A DNA stretch of 64,000 bases. It comes from Reclinomonas americana ATCC 50394. Its lineage: Eukaryota > Jakobida > Jakobea > Jakobida. Below, one piece after another: positions 60,841-64,000 of the stretch; the first letter of the stretch is position 1; every line of letters starts with the position of its first letter. The stretch spans positions 1,178,001 to 1,242,000 of the forward strand of contig PS015010.1 of the NCBI GenBank assembly GCA_048213135.1. Reading direction: 5' to 3'. The notes beneath the pieces were generated by a model that worked only from the letters and a program-made list of their open reading frames with translations, was not told the origin of the DNA and ran no database searches. The position numbers and the translations under genes were made by a program.

Positions 60841-61581
60841 TTACTTGAAAAGGTCTGACCGGCTAATGCCGGCCCTGTGCAGCAGGCAGGCCAATGTGTT
60901 GGTAACAATACCCCATCCGTAGCGGCAACTCCTGCTGAAATTAATAGAAGACGCTTCAGGGAAATAGCGGGCCGGGCAGGATATTTCGCCGATGGTATAT
61001 TTCTTTGCTATCACCTGCAGCAGCAACTGATTGTCAAATACAAAATCATCGGAATTGGCCATGAAATTGATATTCTTCAGTACAACCACATCATATGCCC
61101 GGTAACCGGAATGGTACTCCGACAGTTTCTGGTTCAGCAACAGGTTCTGAAAAAAAGTAAGTGCCCGGTTGAAGAAGTACTTATAAAAAGGCATCCCGTT
61201 ATCCAGCGCATTCTTTCCTAAAATACGGCTTCCCATTACCACCGGGTAAATGCCGTCAGCAATCAACCCGGCCATGGCAGGAATCAGTTTGGGATTGTAC
61301 TGGTAATCAGGATGGAGCATGACAATGATGTCGGCATTCAGTTCCATGGCTTTGCTGTAACAGGTCTTCTGGTTACCGCCATAGCCCAGGTTATTATTGT
61401 GTGGGATAATATGAGGAATACCGAGCGAGCGGGCCACTTCAATGGTATTATCGGTACTGGCGTCATCTACAAGCACAATATCATCCACTATATCTAAAGG
61501 AATGTCAGCATAGGTTTGCCGGAGCGTTTTCGCGGCATTATAAGCCGGCATAACTACCACTACTTTTTTTCCTTTCAGCAT
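60841..61581 (-). CDS. Glycosyltransferase family 2, DPM-like
   Basis: The 246-residue soluble GT-A enzyme has VVVMPAYNAAKTLRQTYADIP at the start, VDDASTDNTIEVA near 40, GYGGNQKTCYSKAM near 67, the metal motif LHPDYQYNP near 88 and EYHSGYRAYDVVVL near 155. It resembles dolichyl-phosphate mannose synthase-type enzymes without membrane anchor. The gene ends in a cysteine- and arginine-containing tail. It lies 24 bp downstream of the GT39-like gene, whose lipid-linked sugar donor it could supply. Confidence 0.87.
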   Translation of the reverse strand: MLKGKKVVVVMPAYNAAKTLRQTYADIPLDIVDDIVLVDDASTDNTIEVARSLGIPHIIPHNNNLGYGGNQKTCYSKAMELNADIIVMLHPDYQYNPKLIPAMAGLIADGIYPVVMGSRILGKNALDNGMPFYKYFFNRALTFFQNLLLNQKLSEYHSGYRAYDVVVLKNINFMANSDDFVFDNQLLLQVIAKKYTIGEISCPARYFPEASSINFSRSCRYGWGIVTNTLACLLHRAGISRSDLFK

Positions 61582-61605
61582 AACCGCTAAAATAGCGCAT
61601 AGTTT

Positions 61606-63156
61606 TTACTTCACATCGAAGAGGAGGAAAACGCGTTCAACTTCACCAACGGGTTGCTGCTGCCGCAGCCAGGCATATTTGCCGGTGTTCCAGATGTCGA
61701 GGTATTCATCCACCACCAGCACAAACTTTCCTTTGGCGGGTGTTTCCGGTGCCCGCTGTACTTCCGGATGCCGGGCCAGGTATTGATCGAGTAATATATA
61801 AGCCTGGTCAAAATTCAGGTTACTGGCACCTACATATTTCCAGGCGTTCTTCTTGTCCGGAATCAATTCATTGGTATAGGCGAAGTAGTTATTGTAATAC
61901 CGTATCACACTCACCAGCAGGAACAGGCTGAGCAACCCCGCTATCCACTGCTTTCTTATGGTTAGCCCCTGTTTAAAAATGATGCCGGAAAAAATATGCA
62001 GCAGCGGGTATACAAAAAGGATATGCCGTACACCCACCTGTGTTTTGTAAAGGAAACTCATCAGCAAAACAAAATAAACGACCGGTGCCAGGAGGAACAG
62101 TTCATTACCGGCAAAACTGCGGAACGTATTTTTCTTAACCAGTACGTATACCGCCCAGGCAGAAAAAATCAATACAGGTATGGGCGTTTTGAATAACAAA
62201 GTGACGAAGTAGTAATACCAGAAACTGCCGCCATTACTGGAATGTCCCATAATGGTGACATTGCCGAATGAACTGTTCACAAAACCGCCGCCCAGCTGGT
62301 CATAAAACTTGGCCTGGTCGAGCCCGGTAATGAAAGCGCTGGAAAAAGGAACCGGTATCCGCGGTGGCAGCAATTGCTGTACGTTTTTGAACAGGTCGCT
62401 CATAAAAATATATTCCCCAAGCGGCTTATTCATATCATAAAAAATAAAACCGGCGTTGATGATGGCCCAGTTGATCACACCCACCAGTAATACATCCCTG
62501 AGCACCCGCGAAAAGCGAAGCCTGCGGCGGGTTACCAACGTGTGTATGATTATACAGGCAGGTACCAGGATGTACAGGTGAAACAGCGATTGTTTGGCCA
62601 GTTGCGCCAATCCTAACATAATTGCCAGCCCAAGCAGGTCGGTGGTACGGTGGCTGTTGCAATATCGCCAGAGCATGTACATGACTGCCAGCAGGAAAAA
62701 AACGGAATAGGTATCGGTGGTTACGAGTATGGCAGCGGCCAGGTTATTGGGACAAAAACAAAACAGGAAAGCAGAAAACAATCCTGCAACTCCACCATAC
62801 AACTGCCTGCTCCATTGAAATACCAGTAAAATGATGAGTACGGAGAACAGTAGTGTTATGTACCTGCCGTTGATGGTATCGGCCCTGCCCCAGTCGCTGC
62901 GGCTCAGTTGTCCGCCGGAAAAGAGTTGTTCAGCACCACGGGGTATGGCGTTGAGGGCGGATATGGGCATTTTGCTGTTGTCTTTCTCCGGCCCCGTTCG
63001 TTCAGGATTGCCTTTGATGATGCGGATGCCATAACTGAGGTGAGATCCCTCATCTGCCGTAATGGAAGTGATGTTGATGGAATAGATGCCATTCACCAGC
63101 CAGGCCAGTACCAGCAGCAAAAGAATAAGGTATTGCCTTTTGGGAGGTATGGTCAT
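61606..63156 (-). CDS. GT39/ArnT-like membrane glycosyltransferase
   Basis: The 516-residue protein has about ten or eleven membrane helices. The first periplasmic loop contains the acidic motif ITADEGSHLSYG near residue 36, as in protein-mannosyltransferase, ArnT and related enzymes that use polyprenyl-phosphate sugars. A basic R-x-R segment and a soluble C-terminal part (DQYLARHPEVQ) follow. The acceptor is unknown. It sits between lepA (28 bp) and the GT2 gene (24 bp), in one transcription unit. Confidence 0.82.
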   Translation of the reverse strand: MTIPPKRQYLILLLLVLAWLVNGIYSINITSITADEGSHLSYGIRIIKGNPERTGPEKDNSKMPISALNAIPRGAEQLFSGGQLSRSDWGRADTINGRYITLLFSVLIILLVFQWSRQLYGGVAGLFSAFLFCFCPNNLAAAILVTTDTYSVFFLLAVMYMLWRYCNSHRTTDLLGLAIMLGLAQLAKQSLFHLYILVPACIIIHTLVTRRRLRFSRVLRDVLLVGVINWAIINAGFIFYDMNKPLGEYIFMSDLFKNVQQLLPPRIPVPFSSAFITGLDQAKFYDQLGGGFVNSSFGNVTIMGHSSNGGSFWYYYFVTLLFKTPIPVLIFSAWAVYVLVKKNTFRSFAGNELFLLAPVVYFVLLMSFLYKTQVGVRHILFVYPLLHIFSGIIFKQGLTIRKQWIAGLLSLFLLVSVIRYYNNYFAYTNELIPDKKNAWKYVGASNLNFDQAYILLDQYLARHPEVQRAPETPAKGKFVLVVDEYLDIWNTGKYAWLRQQQPVGEVERVFLLFDVK

Positions 63157-63184
63157 AAGCCGTTAATCTATGAATGAACAGGGA

Positions 63185-64000
63185 TCAGTCGTCGAGCTTG
63201 AGTACGGCCAGGAAGGCTTCCTGTGGTACTTCTACGTTACCGATCTGGCGCATACGTTTCTTACCTTCTTTCTGTTTCTCCAGCAGTTTACGCTTACGGC
63301 TGATGTCACCACCATAACATTTGGCGGTAACGTCTTTACGCATGGCGCTGATGTTTTCCCTGGCGATCACTTTGGCGCCAATGGCAGCCTGTATGGCAAT
63401 CTGGAATTGCTGGCGGGTAAGGAGTTCTTTCAGCTTTTCACAAAGTTTACGGCCGAAGTCCTGCGCCCTGCCACGGTGGATCAGCGCGCTGAGGGCATCC
63501 ACTTTTTCACCGTTGAGGAGGATGTCCATTCTTACGATGTCGCTGGGGCGGTACTCTATGGGATGATAGTCGAAAGAAGCGTAGCCGCGGGTTTGCGATT
63601 TGAGTTTATCGTAAAAATCAAAAACGATCTCGGTCAGCGGCATCTCGAACGTGAGCTCTACCCTTGTTGTAGTCAGGTAGCCCTGGTGCGTGAGAATACC
63701 CCTTTTACCAATACACAGGTTCATGATATTGCCGATGTATTCCGGTTTGGTGATGATCTGTGCTTTAATGAAAGGCTCTTCTATCCTGTCGGTACGTGTG
63801 GGATCGGGTAATTCAGCGGGGTTGTTCACCATCACTTTTTCGCCTTTATTGGTATACGCGATGAAGCTAACGTTGGGTACGGTGGTGATCACGGTTTGAT
63901 TGAACTCCCTTTCCAGCCTTTCCTGGATGATCTCCATATGCAGCAGGCCCAGGAACCCGCAACGGAAACCGAAACCCAGCGCCTGCGATGTTTCCAGTTC
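63185..64000 (-). CDS. lepA: Elongation factor 4 (partial, C-terminal part)
   Basis: Only the last ~271 codons lie in the window; the 5' part continues beyond 64000. The visible sequence begins [24 protein letters not shown], the end of the elongation-factor III domain, then [41 protein letters not shown] and the LepA-specific C-terminal domain with [28 protein letters not shown]4 back-translocates stalled ribosomes. It heads the run of genes toward 60431. Confidence 0.96.
   Translation of the reverse strand, partial: ELETSQALGFGFRCGFLGLLHMEIIQERLEREFNQTVITTVPNVSFIAYTNKGEKVMVNNPAELPDPTRTDRIEEPFIKAQIITKPEYIGNIMNLCIGKRGILTHQGYLTTTRVELTFEMPLTEIVFDFYDKLKSQTRGYASFDYHPIEYRPSDIVRMDILLNGEKVDALSALIHRGRAQDFGRKLCEKLKELLTRQQFQIAIQAAIGAKVIARENISAMRKDVTAKCYGGDISRKRKLLEKQKEGKKRMRQIGNVEVPQEAFLAVLKLDD

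Noticed and set aside
63937-64000. Apparent truncation of lepA
   Set aside because: The reading frame stays open to the window edge, so it is an artefact of the boundary, not a broken gene.

Overview
The window is a gene-dense chromosomal segment of a Bacteroidota bacterium, most likely of the Chitinophagaceae/Chitinophaga group. The support is a type IX secretion sorting tail at the left edge, a GLPGLI protein beside a TonB-type outer-membrane barrel, families typical of the phylum (DUF1599, BT_3928-type DoxX, DUF2851, DUF4199, DUF4846, DUF1684), frequent TAnnTTTG promoter boxes, few Shine-Dalgarno sequences, and intermediate GC. The species assignment is inference. I see no insertion sequence, prophage, CRISPR array or rRNA. 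One tRNA (Pro, GGG) is present.

Layout. 1-9.3 kb: end of a T9SS-secreted protein; an amine oxidase; a CFI-box protein; an orphan OppB-type permease; DoxX/DUF1599; folP; FKBP isomerase with NrnA; ndk. 9.5-12 kb: an operon of arginase-family enzyme, DUF1684 lipoprotein-like protein and a CtlX-type hydrolase. 12-24.5 kb: a glycogen and glucose region (glgB, glgC-glgA, sugar MFS transporter plus ROK kinase) interrupted by the outer-membrane barrel/GLPGLI pair. 24.5-31 kb: small secreted proteins, a phosphodiester glycosidase, lipA, an OsmC protein, DUF2851. 31-36 kb: Maf, UbiA prenyltransferase and KdsC-like HAD operon, IscX and a 2Fe-2S ferredoxin, a GyrI-like lipoprotein, DUF2520. 36-42.5 kb: topA, YdcF, SirB1-DUF952-CsaA operon, ArsR, Ogt, cdd. 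43-51.4 kb: lepB, a hydrolase, a sigma-54-type response regulator, DUF4846, and a TPR histidine kinase/NarL pair. 51.5-64 kb: tRNA-Pro, a dihydroorotase-like protein, two glycosyltransferases and a complete GDP-heptose gene set (hddA, gmhA, hddC, gmhB), then small conserved proteins and a minus-strand operon running from lepA through a GT39-like membrane glycosyltransferase and a GT2.

How the genes fit together. Glucose import and phosphorylation (MFS, ROK) lie beside glycogen synthesis (glgC, glgA, glgB). The 53.7-58.8 kb cluster can convert sedoheptulose 7-phosphate to GDP-D-glycero-D-manno-heptose and has two glycosyltransferases that could use sugar nucleotides for a surface glycan. The HK/NarL pair and a divergent secreted protein share a promoter region containing two perfect inverted repeats.

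The most notable observations are enzymes that have lost expected metal-binding residues (the dihydroorotase-like protein, the ROK kinase, the GmhB phosphatase), a response regulator with an altered GAFTGA motif and no DNA-binding domain, a possible papain-fold reading of DUF4846, dispersed intergenic repeat families, and promoter boxes placed so close to start codons that leaderless mRNAs are likely. I did not find a clear, wholly new multi-gene system.
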